Source of the DNA: Streptomyces sp. WAC05374
GTDB taxonomy: Bacteria; Actinomycetota; Actinomycetes; Streptomycetales; Streptomycetaceae
Reading direction: 5' to 3'
DNA: 64,000 nucleotides
Assembly: GCF_004353505.1 (NCBI RefSeq)
Contig: NZ_SMNQ01000018.1
Span: 62,001 to 126,000 of the forward strand
Both the position numbers and the translations under genes were made by a program. Positions 24,982-33,670 of the stretch are shown one piece after another. Positions within the stretch are counted from its first letter, which is position 1. Every line of letters starts with the position of its first letter. The notes below the pieces were generated by a model. It was not told where the DNA came from and did no database searches. It worked only from the letters and a program-made list of their open reading frames with translations.

Positions 24982-26379
24982 ATGACGTCGGTACTCCGCG
25001 ACGACTTCACCGCACGCGCCCGACTGGAGGAGCGGCTGCTCGCCCGGCGCCGCCGCGGCACGGCCCTGCCCGTGCTGCCCCGGCGGCCGGGCGCGGAGAA
25101 CCGCTTCGCGGCCTCGCTCGGCCAGGAGGGCATGTGGCCGTCCCTGGCCGGCAGCCCGCGCCCGCCGCTGATCGTGGGCGGCCTGCGGCTGACCGGCCCG
25201 CTGGACGTGGGCGCGCTGCGGGCCGCGTGGGAGCGGGTGGCCGCCCGCCACGAGACGCTGCGCAGCGGCTACCGCGCCGAGGGCGGCGCCCTGGTCCAGG
25301 TGGTGGCGCCGCACGCCGCGCCGCACGTGGAGGAACGGCCGGCGGGCCCGGCGACGGCCGCGACGCTGGCCGACGACGAACTGGCGTACCCCTTCGACCT
25401 GGGCGCCGGGCCGCTCGCCCGGCTCGCCGTCCTGCGGCACTCGGCGGACGAGCATCTTGTCGTGGTGACCCTGCACCACCTCATCGGCGACGCCCGCGCC
25501 CTGGAGTGCCTCACCGACGAGGTGTCGGCCGGCTACGCGGCGGCCGTCACCGGCACCGGCCCGGAGCTGCCCGGCCTCCCCGTCCAGTACGCGGACTTCG
25601 CCGCCTGGCACCGCGAGCGGGTGGCGGGGGAGCACGGCGAGCGGACCATCCGCTACTGGGTGGACCGGCTGGCGGGGGCCGAGCCGGCCGTCCTGCCGGC
25701 CGACCGCGCGGACGCGGAGGCGGGCATCGCGGGGCGGACGCTGTCCTTCCCGCTGTCCCCCGAGGTGTTCGAGCAGGTGCGCGCGGTGGCCGCCCGGCAC
25801 CGCACCACCTGGTACGTGGTCGGACTGGCGGCGTTCCAGGCGCTGCTGGCGCGCTGGTCGGGCCAGGACGACATCTGCGTCCGCGCACCGGTCTCCTACC
25901 GGGACCGCACGGAGGTCCACGACCTGGTCGCCGACTTCTCCAACGACGTGACCGTGCGCGCCGACCTGTCCGGGAACCCCACGCTCGCCGAGCTGGTCGA
26001 CCAGGTGCGTACCACCACGACGGGCGACTTCGCCCACCACGACGTGCCGCCGCACCTGGTGGCCGCCCGCATGGCCGACCCGGGCCTGATCGACCGTCTG
26101 CACCACGTGCAGTTCACGGCGGAGCGGGAGCACGAGATCAGCGGGGCACAGCGCCTGGGCGAGGTCAGGGCGGAGCGCTTCTCCCCCACGGCCCGCACGG
26201 TCGCCCGCCCGCTCAGCGTCCGCCTGCGCCACGACGACCACTCCGCCCGCTGCATCGTCGCCTACCGCTCGGGCCTCTTCTCCGCCGAGCGGATCGCCCG
26301 CCTCCAGGAGGCGTACGCGGCCCTGTTCACCGAGCTGGCGGAGCACCCGGACCACCGGGTGCTCCGGCCGCGCGGGTGA
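24982..26379 (+). CDS. Stand-alone NRPS condensation domain
   Basis: This 465-residue protein is a single condensation domain. Its active-site motif is H165-H166-L-I-G-D170-A171, so the general-base histidine and structural Asp are kept while the usual final Gly is Ala. An N-terminal stretch rich in Arg/Leu (ERLLARRRRG) resembles a beta-hairpin docking region that accepts the C-terminal tail of the preceding FAAL-NRPS. It is the last gene of the unit, before a strong hairpin. It could join the acyl-Ser chain to a residue on one of the two A-domain or C-PCP proteins, or release the chain by condensing it with a free amine or alcohol, since no thioesterase domain is available. Confidence 0.92.
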   Translation: MTSVLRDDFTARARLEERLLARRRRGTALPVLPRRPGAENRFAASLGQEGMWPSLAGSPRPPLIVGGLRLTGPLDVGALRAAWERVAARHETLRSGYRAEGGALVQVVAPHAAPHVEERPAGPATAATLADDELAYPFDLGAGPLARLAVLRHSADEHLVVVTLHHLIGDARALECLTDEVSAGYAAAVTGTGPELPGLPVQYADFAAWHRERVAGEHGERTIRYWVDRLAGAEPAVLPADRADAEAGIAGRTLSFPLSPEVFEQVRAVAARHRTTWYVVGLAAFQALLARWSGQDDICVRAPVSYRDRTEVHDLVADFSNDVTVRADLSGNPTLAELVDQVRTTTTGDFAHHDVPPHLVAARMADPGLIDRLHHVQFTAEREHEISGAQRLGEVRAERFSPTARTVARPLSVRLRHDDHSARCIVAYRSGLFSAERIARLQEAYAALFTELAEHPDHRVLRPRG

Positions 26380-26394
26380 GCGCCGGATGACACG

Positions 26395-26430
26395 ACGGGG
26401 CCCGTCCACCACGCGGTGGACGGGCCCCGT
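26395..26430. terminator. Perfect 16-bp hairpin, bidirectional terminator
   Basis: ACGGGGCCCGTCCACC (26395-26410) pairs perfectly with GGTGGACGGGCCCCGT (26415-26430) around an ACGC loop. It lies 15 bases after the condensation gene and 6 bases past the stop of the convergent S12 gene, so it can end transcription from both sides. Confidence 0.88.
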
Positions 26431-26436
26431 CCCGTC

Positions 26437-27693
26437 TCAGCGGCGCTCGCGCAGATCGGCCTCGGCCGGCAGCACCGGCACGGTGCGCGCCGTGCGGGAC
26501 GACGCCGCCGCGGCGGGCTTCTTCCCGCAGAACGCGGCCTCCAGCGATCCGCCGAGCGCGGTGTTGGCCGCCCCGCGGTTGGAGGTGTTCGCCATCGCCG
26601 AGAGGCTGCGACGGCCGTCGCGGGTCGCGAAGGCGTAGGTGTAGTAGCCCTGGACGGTGCCGGTGTGGCCGAACACCTGGGCGCCGCAGGACAGGTCGTA
26701 GCGGCGCAGGCCGAGCCCGTAGAAGCGGGTGTTCGCCGCGTCCGTCGGGGTGACCGTGGTCATGGCCTCCAGTGTCCGCGGCGACAGCAGCCTGCCGCGC
26801 ATCAGGGCGGTCATGAAGGTGTTCAGGTCCGCCGGGCTCGAGACGACCGCCCCGGCCGACTGCGCCCAGGAGACCGTCTGCTCCGTGGAGTCGACGAGCG
26901 CCGCGCCGGCCTCGTCGGGGTGCAGGTAGCCGCGCGCGTGCAGGCCCTTGATGCGGGTGTCGGGGTGGACGTAGGAGGTGTTGCGCAGCCCCAGCGGCTT
27001 GATGATGCGCCGCTGGTACTCCTGGCCGACCGGCTTGCCGGTGATCTTCTCGATGAGCATGCCGACGACCACGAAGTTGGCGTTGGAGTACTTGTACGCC
27101 ACGCCGGGCTCGGTGGTGCGGGGCTCGGCCAGCGAGAGGTCGACCAGCTCCTGGTAGGTGAAGACCCGGTTGCGCACGGACTCGAAGCCCGGCACGGTCT
27201 GGGCGAACATCTTGTCGGTGTAGTCCGCCAGTCCGCTGCGGTGGGTCAGCAGGTGTCTGACCGTGATCCGGTCGTCCGGCAGCAGCCCGGGCAGGTAGCG
27301 GTTGACGGGGGCGTCGAGCTCGACTCTGCCCTCGTCCACGAGCTGGAGCAGCACCACGGACGAGAACGTCTTGCTGACGCTGCCGACGCGGAAGCGCGCC
27401 CGGGTGTCCATGGCGGCGCCCGAGACGCGGTCCCTCACTCCGACCGCCCTGGTCTGGACGCCGTCGGGGCCGGTGAACCGGGCCATCGCGCCGGGCGCGC
27501 CATTGGCCATGGCGGCGTTCAGGGCCGAGGTCACGCCCTCCATGTCGGGGGCGGGAGGCGCCGGGGTCGTGGCGGCGGAAGCGGCGGGCGCGGCGGGCGC
27601 GGCATGGGCGGTGGTCGCGGGGACGACGCCCCCCGCGATGGCGGCGAGCAGGACGGCCCCTGCGGCCAGGCGTCGGTGCGGTGACACGATCAC
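26437..27693 (-). CDS. Secreted S12-family serine hydrolase (beta-lactamase / DD-peptidase-like)
   Basis: This 418-residue protein has a Sec-type signal peptide (basic start, hydrophobic core, AHA-A near residue 31). The penicillin-recognising motifs are intact: S105-V-S-K108, YSN around residue 206 and HTG around 345. No membrane segment follows the catalytic domain, so it is probably secreted. The family includes DD-carboxypeptidases, esterases, D-aminopeptidases and ClbP, which removes the acyl-Asn prodrug group of colibactin. It faces the NRPS operon across a shared terminator, so it may be an unrelated cell-wall enzyme. An activation or self-protection role is only a possibility. The start is GTG 27693 behind GAGGAC. 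Confidence 0.92.
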   Translation of the reverse strand: MIVSPHRRLAAGAVLLAAIAGGVVPATTAHAAPAAPAASAATTPAPPAPDMEGVTSALNAAMANGAPGAMARFTGPDGVQTRAVGVRDRVSGAAMDTRARFRVGSVSKTFSSVVLLQLVDEGRVELDAPVNRYLPGLLPDDRITVRHLLTHRSGLADYTDKMFAQTVPGFESVRNRVFTYQELVDLSLAEPRTTEPGVAYKYSNANFVVVGMLIEKITGKPVGQEYQRRIIKPLGLRNTSYVHPDTRIKGLHARGYLHPDEAGAALVDSTEQTVSWAQSAGAVVSSPADLNTFMTALMRGRLLSPRTLEAMTTVTPTDAANTRFYGLGLRRYDLSCGAQVFGHTGTVQGYYTYAFATRDGRRSLSAMANTSNRGAANTALGGSLEAAFCGKKPAAAASSRTARTVPVLPAEADLRERR

Positions 27694-27909
27694 GTCAGGT
27701 CCTCAATTCTCGGGAGAGCGGGGGAGCTTCGGCGCCCTTGTGCGCAGGCTCCGTGACCCATGGAGCAGGAGTGTCAACGCGCCCCGGTGGTTCCCGACAC
27801 GGGCAGCGCTTTCCACGGCCACCGGGCAGGGCGGCAACCTCGGCGGCCACGGGGGCGACTACGGCACGGAACGGCAGCGTTCCGCTTCCCAGGACGACGA
27901 GGAGCGAGG
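27694..27909. promoter_or_regulatory. Divergent intergenic region of two secreted enzymes
   Basis: These 216 bases lie between the divergent S12 hydrolase and pectate lyase genes and must hold both promoters. I see the ribosome binding sites (GAGGAC leftwards, GAGGAGCGAGG rightwards) but no convincing operator or small gene. Confidence 0.45.
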
Positions 27910-29019
27910 ATGAGACGACCTTTCGCACGGCGGCTCGCCGCGGCGGTGGCCACGGCGGCCCTCGCGGCCGTGACCGGGGTGGCCCCGACGCCGCCCGAGG
28001 CGTCGGCCGCGACCGGTGGCGTCACCGGTTACGCGGCCGTCAACGGCGGGACCACCGGGGGCGCGGGCGGGCAGACGGTACGGGCCACCACGGGTACCGC
28101 GATCCACGCGGCCCTGTGCGGCCGGGCCACCAGCGCCACCCCGATCACCATCCAGGTCGAGGGCACCGTCAACCACGGCAACACCAGGAAGGTGTCGGGC
28201 GCGAGCTGCGACACCGCCGACGGGGTGATCGAGCTCAAGCGGATCAGCAACGTGACGATCGTCGGGGTCGGCAGCGGTGCCGTCTTCGACCAGCTCGGCA
28301 TCCACATCCGGGAGTCCCGCAACATCATCATCCAGAACGTGACCGTCCGGAACGTCAAGAAGTCGGGCTCGCCCACCTCCAACGGCGGCGACGCCATCGG
28401 CATGGAGAGCGGCGTCCGCAACGTCTGGGTCGACCACGTCACCCTGGAGGCGTCGGGCGGGGAGTCGGAGGGGTACGACGGCCTGTTCGACGTGAAGAAC
28501 AACACCCAGTACGTGACGCTGTCCTACAGCGTGCTGCGCAACTCCGGCCGCGGCGGCCTGGTCGGGTCCAGCGAGAGCGACCTGTCGAACGGCTTCCTCA
28601 CCTACCACCACAACCTGTACGAGAACATCGACTCGCGGGCGCCCCTGCTGCGCGGCGGCACGGCCCACATGTACAACAACCACTACCGGCGTCTGAACGA
28701 CTCCGGCATCAACTCCCGTGCCGGGGCCCGCGCCAAGGTGGACCACAACTACTTCGAGGACTCCAAGGACGTCCTGGGCACCTTCTACACCGACGCGGCC
28801 GGGTACTGGCAGGTCAGCGGCAACGTCTTCGACAACGTGACCTGGTCCGCCCCGGGTGACGGCAACCAGCCGGCGGGCCCCGACCCGCGGTCCACCACCA
28901 CGGTCACCGTCCCCTACCCGTACACGCTCGACGCGGCGGGCTGCGTCCCCGGCATCGTCGGCCGCACGGCCGGCGCCGGCACGGGCCTGCTGGTCTCGGA
29001 CGGCACCTGCTCGCCGTAG
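27910..29019 (+). CDS. Secreted pectate lyase (PL1-type parallel beta-helix)
   Basis: This 369-residue protein begins at ATG 27910 behind GAGGAGCGAGG, with an RR-rich start, hydrophobic core and ASA-A cleavage site near residue 36. The body is a right-handed beta-helix with Asn ladders (NIIIQNVTVRN), the substrate and calcium region VWVDHVTLEA and DGLFDVKNNTQYVTLSYSV, and a YHHNLYENIDSRAPLLR block typical of PL1 pectate lyases with its conserved arginine. It cleaves polygalacturonate outside the cell by beta-elimination. It has no evident role in either cluster and probably marks the space between them. Confidence 0.92.
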   Translation: MRRPFARRLAAAVATAALAAVTGVAPTPPEASAATGGVTGYAAVNGGTTGGAGGQTVRATTGTAIHAALCGRATSATPITIQVEGTVNHGNTRKVSGASCDTADGVIELKRISNVTIVGVGSGAVFDQLGIHIRESRNIIIQNVTVRNVKKSGSPTSNGGDAIGMESGVRNVWVDHVTLEASGGESEGYDGLFDVKNNTQYVTLSYSVLRNSGRGGLVGSSESDLSNGFLTYHHNLYENIDSRAPLLRGGTAHMYNNHYRRLNDSGINSRAGARAKVDHNYFEDSKDVLGTFYTDAAGYWQVSGNVFDNVTWSAPGDGNQPAGPDPRSTTTVTVPYPYTLDAAGCVPGIVGRTAGAGTGLLVSDGTCSP

Positions 29020-29041
29020 CCGCCGGCGCCGTGCCGGGCCC

Positions 29042-29902
29042 TCATCCCTCGACGGGGTCGAGCAGTCCGGCGACGGCGCCCATGAAGCCCTCGTCGAGCA
29101 TGGTGCGGGCCGCGGTGTCGCGGGAGGTGTCCAGGCCCGCGTCGTGGCAGGCCACGCTGATGAGGTAGCGGCCGAGGACGCGGCGGGTGGCGAAGGCCCA
29201 TTCGCCGCGGGCCGCCGGGGTGCCGTCGGGGGCGAGCAGGCCGCCCGTGTCGACGCCGAAGCCGAACTCGGTGAAGCCCAGGCGCAGTCCCTGGCCGAGC
29301 GCCTTGGTGTAGGCCTCCTTCAGGGTCCACAGCCGCAGCAGTTCGGCGGTCTGCTCGGCCTCCGGCAGCGTTTCGAGGGCGGCGCGCTCGGCGGGGGTGC
29401 ACACATGGCTCTGGAGCAGGTCGAACGACATGTGCCGGTCAGCGGGTTCGGCGTCGACGCCGATCCTGCCGTTGCGGCTGATGCCGACGGCGATCAGGTC
29501 GTCGGTGTGGGTGAGGCTCACGTCGATCTGGTCCAGTCCCCGCAGGTACGGCCGTCCGCCGATCTTGTACGCGAGGTCGAGTTCGGCGGGCCGGACGCCC
29601 AGCGCGGCGGCGGCCGTGAACTTGGTGGCCAGCCGGGAGGCGACGAACCGGTAGCGGATCACGGGGTCGGGGGTGCGGCGGTAGCGCTGCCAGTCCCGGC
29701 CGAGCAGCGGGCGCAGCGCGGGGTCGGCGACGGCGCCGGTGAGCCACTCGCCCCAGGTGGTGTGCACCACGGCGTTGCCCAGTCGGTCCATTCCCTCGCG
29801 CACCCGGTCCCACGGCCCGTCGGGGCCGCTGACGTGGATCGGTTCGGTGATGCGCCGGGTCGCTTCCGGAAGGGTCAAGGGCTCGCTCCTCTCCTGTGTC
29901 AC
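29042..29902 (-). CDS. Sfp-type 4'-phosphopantetheinyl transferase
   Basis: This 286-residue protein carries the signature motifs GRIGVDAEPADR (metal-binding Asp and Glu) and LWTLKEAYTKALGQG. It transfers phosphopantetheine from CoA to the serine of PKS and NRPS carrier domains, and it could serve both clusters in the window. It starts at GTG 29902 in a GTGA overlap with the acyl-CoA dehydrogenase stop. A TTG at 29878 behind GGAGAGGAG is an equally plausible start and would shorten the protein by eight residues. It is the last gene of the leftward PKS unit. Confidence 0.9.
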   Translation of the reverse strand: MTQERSEPLTLPEATRRITEPIHVSGPDGPWDRVREGMDRLGNAVVHTTWGEWLTGAVADPALRPLLGRDWQRYRRTPDPVIRYRFVASRLATKFTAAAALGVRPAELDLAYKIGGRPYLRGLDQIDVSLTHTDDLIAVGISRNGRIGVDAEPADRHMSFDLLQSHVCTPAERAALETLPEAEQTAELLRLWTLKEAYTKALGQGLRLGFTEFGFGVDTGGLLAPDGTPAARGEWAFATRRVLGRYLISVACHDAGLDTSRDTAARTMLDEGFMGAVAGLLDPVEG

Positions 29903-31674
29903 TGCGCGAGGGGGATGGCGTCCAGGTCGCAGCTCCGGCCCGTCCGGTAGCGGCGGACCAGTTCGTCCAGGACCTGCTGGAGGCAGTTGTCGGGCAGGTC
30001 GGGCACCGGGATGCCGAGCCGTTCGCCGAGCCGGGACAGGGCGAGCACGGCCCAGGCCGCGTCGGCGAGGAACGGGTCGCCGCCGTCCTGGCCCTCCCAC
30101 ACGCCGAGCACGGCGGCGGCGGCGACGATCAGGCTGTAGCGGTCGCTGAGGACGCACACGGCGGGGTCGGCGAGCGCCGTGGTGCCGTACGCGGGCAGCC
30201 GGCGGCACTGTTCGCGCAGGGCGCGCAGTTCGGTGACGAACCCCTCGGCCAGTTCGGCGAGCGCGGCGATCTGGCCGCCGACGCCCCGGGACCCGGCGAG
30301 CCGGGCGGCGGAGCCGACCAGGGAGGCGGCCATGAAGTCGCCGCCCCCGGCGATGCCGAGGGCGCCGTAGTCCAGGGCGGGCAGGGCGGCGCCCTGCCGG
30401 AACAGCTCGGGCGGGGGTTCCTCCTCGGCGAACCAGGCGCGTTCGGCCAGGCGCCGGAGCTGCGGGACGATCACGGCCTGGCAGGACGCGGTCCCGGCGT
30501 GGCCGAGCCCGGCGACCGGCAGGTCGCGCACGAGCTTGTCGAGGGCTCCGTACTCGGGGCTGTCGTGCTCGTAGCCGCGCGCGCCGAGGACGGTGGCGAG
30601 TTCCTCGAGGTTCTCGCGCAGCAGGTCGGGCACCACGTACTTGACGGCGGCGGCGAACACATGGGCCCGGTCGGGCAGCAGGCTCAGGGCGCGCAGGACG
30701 ACGGTGGCCATGCTGTCGCAGGCCAGCAGGTCGGCGAAGACGCCGGTCAGCGGCTTGTGCCAGCGGCGGGCGACGGGCCCGCTGCGGCCGGCGGTCGCGG
30801 CCCGTACGGCGGAGTGCAGGACGGTGTCGGCCGCCGCCGTGACGACACCGCAGATCAGGCTGCGGTTGACCTGGTAGGTCCGCAGGGCGAGGGCCACGCC
30901 GTCCCCGGTCCCGCCGACGAGGGCGTCGCCGGGGACGGCGTAGTCGTCGAACTCCAGGCCGGAGAAGAGCGCCCCGCGCATGCCGGGGGTGGTGACGCGC
31001 GGCAGGTGGCGCACGGCGGGGGCGTGCTGCCCGGCGGGGTCGAGGAGGAGCACCGAGTGGCTGCGGGGGCCGCGCGCCGGGTCGGTGCGGGCGTAGACGA
31101 CCTGGGCGTCCGCGCGTGCGGCGTTGATGATGACGTCCTTGCGGCCGTGCAGTCGGTAACCGCCGGGTGCGGTACGGGCGGTGAACTCGTGGCGCAGGAT
31201 GGCGTTGGAGTGGGCGAGTTCGTGGTGGAGGATCGCGGCCCGTCCGCCGCCGAGCAGCAGGTCGGCGACGCCGCGCCGCTGTGCGGGGCTGCCGGCCGCC
31301 CAGACGGCGCCGGTGGCGAACAGCGAGGTGATGCCGTAGCCGAACCCGAGGGCGACGTCACGGCGGAAGACGGGGCGCAGGACGCGGGCGAGCAGGTCGG
31401 CCCGGGTGAGCCTGCCGCCGTACGCGAGGGGGACGAACTCGGCGCCCAGGCCCTCGTCGGCGAGGAGCTGCTCGGTCGCGGCGGGCGGTACGCGCCGGTC
31501 GTCGGCGGCGAACAGGGCGCGCAGCCCGTGCGGGTTGGCCGGGTCGCAGGGGTCGCCGAGCAGCGTCTCGAGCCGGGCGGCGCGGGCCCGGGCGTCGGCC
31601 TCCCACGTCAGGCCGCGCGCGGTGACCGGGGCGACGGTGGCCGGGGCGACGGTGGTCTCGACGGTGGTGGTCAT
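29899..31674 (-). CDS. Acyl-CoA dehydrogenase-like flavoprotein
   Basis: This 591-residue protein has the acyl-CoA dehydrogenase layout: a helical N-terminal part, a middle beta-domain (GYRLHGRKDVIINAARADAQ, LEFDDYAVPGD) and a long C-terminal helical part. It is longer than ordinary four-helix dehydrogenases (about 380-400 residues), as in the long acyl-CoA oxidase/dehydrogenase branch. In PKS clusters such enzymes desaturate acyl-CoA or carrier-bound starters or make unusual extender units. The catalytic Glu could not be placed by eye. The frame extends upstream to 31929, but ATG 31674 is where family-like sequence begins and leaves room for the hairpin upstream. Confidence 0.82.
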   Translation of the reverse strand: MTTTVETTVAPATVAPVTARGLTWEADARARAARLETLLGDPCDPANPHGLRALFAADDRRVPPAATEQLLADEGLGAEFVPLAYGGRLTRADLLARVLRPVFRRDVALGFGYGITSLFATGAVWAAGSPAQRRGVADLLLGGGRAAILHHELAHSNAILRHEFTARTAPGGYRLHGRKDVIINAARADAQVVYARTDPARGPRSHSVLLLDPAGQHAPAVRHLPRVTTPGMRGALFSGLEFDDYAVPGDALVGGTGDGVALALRTYQVNRSLICGVVTAAADTVLHSAVRAATAGRSGPVARRWHKPLTGVFADLLACDSMATVVLRALSLLPDRAHVFAAAVKYVVPDLLRENLEELATVLGARGYEHDSPEYGALDKLVRDLPVAGLGHAGTASCQAVIVPQLRRLAERAWFAEEEPPPELFRQGAALPALDYGALGIAGGGDFMAASLVGSAARLAGSRGVGGQIAALAELAEGFVTELRALREQCRRLPAYGTTALADPAVCVLSDRYSLIVAAAAVLGVWEGQDGGDPFLADAAWAVLALSRLGERLGIPVPDLPDNCLQQVLDELVRRYRTGRSCDLDAIPLAQ

Positions 31675-31827
31675 GGCGGCGTGGGTCAGCTCCTTCGTCG
31701 CGGGACGTGCCTGTCTCGCGCCCGTACGCACGACCCTGACGGCGGCGGCTCGAAGACCGCTGGAGCGGCGCTCGACGTTTCCTCCAGGTGCGGCAAAGGC
31801 CCGGTCGGGTTCCCCGCACCGGGAAAG

Positions 31828-31865
31828 GGGCTGCCGCGGCTCCCTGTCGGAAGTCGCGGCAGCCC
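31828..31865. terminator. 11-bp stem hairpin downstream of the DUF5302-like gene
   Basis: GGGCTGCCGCG (31828-31838) pairs perfectly with CGCGGCAGCCC (31855-31865) around a 16-base loop, beginning 17 bases past the leftward stop at 31883. The rest of the 208-base gap to the acyl-CoA dehydrogenase start shows no gene. The hairpin may end or attenuate the PKS transcript so that the dehydrogenase and PPTase are made at a lower level or from their own promoter. Confidence 0.6.
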
Positions 31866-31882
31866 GGGCGCCCGGCGCGGGG

Positions 31883-32062
31883 TCATCCGGTCTTGCGCAG
31901 AAAATTCCGCTTCCGCACGGCCGGAACACTGGTGACCTTCACCGAATTCCGCCCCTTCTCGTGCGCCCTGCGCGCGGTGCCGAAATTCTTACGCTCCAGA
32001 GCTTCCTGGAACTTGAGCTTGGCCTGCTCATTCACGCTGTTCTGGCCTGACGTTTCCGCCAT
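31883..32062 (-). CDS. Small basic protein, DUF5302-like
   Basis: This 59-residue protein lies between the DHA2 exporter and the hairpin. The start ATG 32062 follows a near-perfect ribosome binding site (AAGGAGGT, six bases ahead). The sequence is basic and probably helical: KLKFQEALERKN in the middle, SVKV, and a C-terminal FLRKTG. This layout (a KFxEALxRK helix, Ser-Lys-Val, then FxRKxG at the end) resembles the actinobacterial DUF5302 family, whose function is unknown. It has no signal peptide or membrane segment, and its base composition is less GC-rich than its neighbours. Confidence 0.75.
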   Translation of the reverse strand: MAETSGQNSVNEQAKLKFQEALERKNFGTARRAHEKGRNSVKVTSVPAVRKRNFLRKTG

Positions 32063-32107
32063 TCGTACCTCCTTGTGAAATTACCGGTACAACAGGATTG
32101 TTGCAGC

Positions 32108-33670
32108 TCATTCCGGAACGGAAGAGACGTTTTTCGGAATTTCTTTTTCCGTGTTCTTCGGAAGCAGGGAGCTCAGTGCGGCGGTCAGCACGAAGACGCC
32201 GACGTTGCACCACAGGACCGAGGACGTCGCGGAGCTGAAGTGTTCCGCCGAGGCCCGCACGCCCGCCCCGAGCTCCACCGACCCGAAGTAGAGAGCACCG
32301 AGGAGAGCGACACCGGCGGCGGAGCTGAACTGGATGGTGGCGTTGAGCACGCCCGAACCGGCTCCCGCGTCCTGCGGCGGGATGTCGCCGAGGACCACAG
32401 CGGTCAGCACCGGCGTGGTCAGCCCCATGCCGCAGCCCATCACCAGCTCCGCGCCGGCCAGTTGTGCCCAGGACAGGTCCCCGCCGCCGGCCGACCAGAC
32501 GGTGAGCAGCGTCAGCAGCGCACCGCCCGCCATCAGCGAGGATCCGGCCCCCACGCACAGGCGGCCGCGGCCGGAGCCGTGGCGCCAGGCGATCTGGAAC
32601 GTGGCGGTGATGCCCACCGGCCAGGCGGCCGTGACCAGCGCCGTCTTCATCACCGACCAGCCCAGACCGGTTTGCAGGTGATAGGTGAGGACGAGGAAGA
32701 ACGAGGCCACACCGCTGAAGACCAGCAGCGTCACCGTCAGTCCCACCACGGCGGAACGGTGACGGAACAGCGTGGGCGGGATGAGCGCCGACCCGTCCCG
32801 CCGGTGACGCAGGCGCTGCTGCCGGACGAACACCGCGAACAGCACGACCGCGCAGCCCATCAGTCCGAACATCCAGCCCGGCCAGCCCTCCTCACGCCCC
32901 TGCACCAGCGGGTACAGGAGGCCCAGCGAGGCGGCCGTCAGCAGCACCACGCCGACGACGTCCAGGCGCAGGGGTTCGTCCGAGCGGGACTCGGGCATGC
33001 TGCGCGCGCACAGCACCAGGGCGATCGCCCCGAGCGGCACGTTGATCAGGAAGATCGCCCGCCAGCCGAGGCCCAGCAGATCCAGCTCGGTGAGCAGGCC
33101 ACCGAGCAGCGGCCCGCCCACGCTCCCCACGCTCAGCGCGGCGCCCAGCACCGCGAACGCCCGTGCCCACTCGTCCTTGCGGAACATCGTGACGATCACG
33201 GACACGGCCTGGGGCACCATCAGCGCGGCCATGAACCCCTGCGCGAACCGCCCCGCCACCAGCACTTCCGGCACGGGCGCCGCGCCGCACACGGCCGAGG
33301 CCAGCACGAAGCCCGCCACCCCGGACATGAACAGCCGCTTGCGCCCGTGGATGTCGCCCAGCCGTCCGCCGGTGATCAGGAACAGGGCGTAGGCCAGGGC
33401 GTACCCGGCCAGCGTCCACTGGGCCGTGGTGAAACCGGCGCCGAGGTCCCGCTGGATGTCCGGCAGGACGACGGTGACGGCGTTCGCGTCCAGGTTGTCG
33501 AGGAACGACGCCAGGGTCACCACCGCCAGCGCGACCCAGCGGTGGCGCGAGGCGGCAGGGTCGCCGGGGTCCCCGTCCGGGCCCACGGGGCTGTCGGGCC
33601 CGGCCGCGTTCCCCGAAACCTCCGGCGGCCGCGCTTCAGGAGCGTTGAGTTTCGGCACAGGCTTCCTCAC
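32108..33670 (-). CDS. DHA2-type MFS multidrug exporter, 14 TM
   Basis: This 520-residue membrane protein starts with a 45-residue hydrophilic N-terminus, then shows the DHA2 family signatures: FLDNLDANAVTVVLPDI in the first helix, GGRLGDIHGRKR in the first cytoplasmic loop and GPLLGGLL in helix 5. About 14 hydrophobic segments are visible. Such proton-driven exporters commonly give self-resistance in antibiotic clusters. ATG 33670 overlaps the stop of PKS-B, so it is translated with the polyketide synthase, which suggests it exports the polyketide. Confidence 0.93.
   Translation of the reverse strand: MRKPVPKLNAPEARPPEVSGNAAGPDSPVGPDGDPGDPAASRHRWVALAVVTLASFLDNLDANAVTVVLPDIQRDLGAGFTTAQWTLAGYALAYALFLITGGRLGDIHGRKRLFMSGVAGFVLASAVCGAAPVPEVLVAGRFAQGFMAALMVPQAVSVIVTMFRKDEWARAFAVLGAALSVGSVGGPLLGGLLTELDLLGLGWRAIFLINVPLGAIALVLCARSMPESRSDEPLRLDVVGVVLLTAASLGLLYPLVQGREEGWPGWMFGLMGCAVVLFAVFVRQQRLRHRRDGSALIPPTLFRHRSAVVGLTVTLLVFSGVASFFLVLTYHLQTGLGWSVMKTALVTAAWPVGITATFQIAWRHGSGRGRLCVGAGSSLMAGGALLTLLTVWSAGGGDLSWAQLAGAELVMGCGMGLTTPVLTAVVLGDIPPQDAGAGSGVLNATIQFSSAAGVALLGALYFGSVELGAGVRASAEHFSSATSSVLWCNVGVFVLTAALSSLLPKNTEKEIPKNVSSVPE

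Noticed and set aside
29903..30208. Longer PPTase start at 30208
   Set aside because: The extra 102 residues are an Arg-rich reading of the acyl-CoA dehydrogenase 3' end; GTG 29902 or TTG 29878 sits at the gene junction.
31675..31929. Longer acyl-CoA dehydrogenase start at 31929
   Set aside because: The extension would run through the hairpin at 31828-31865 and into the DUF5302-like gene, and it has no family-like sequence.
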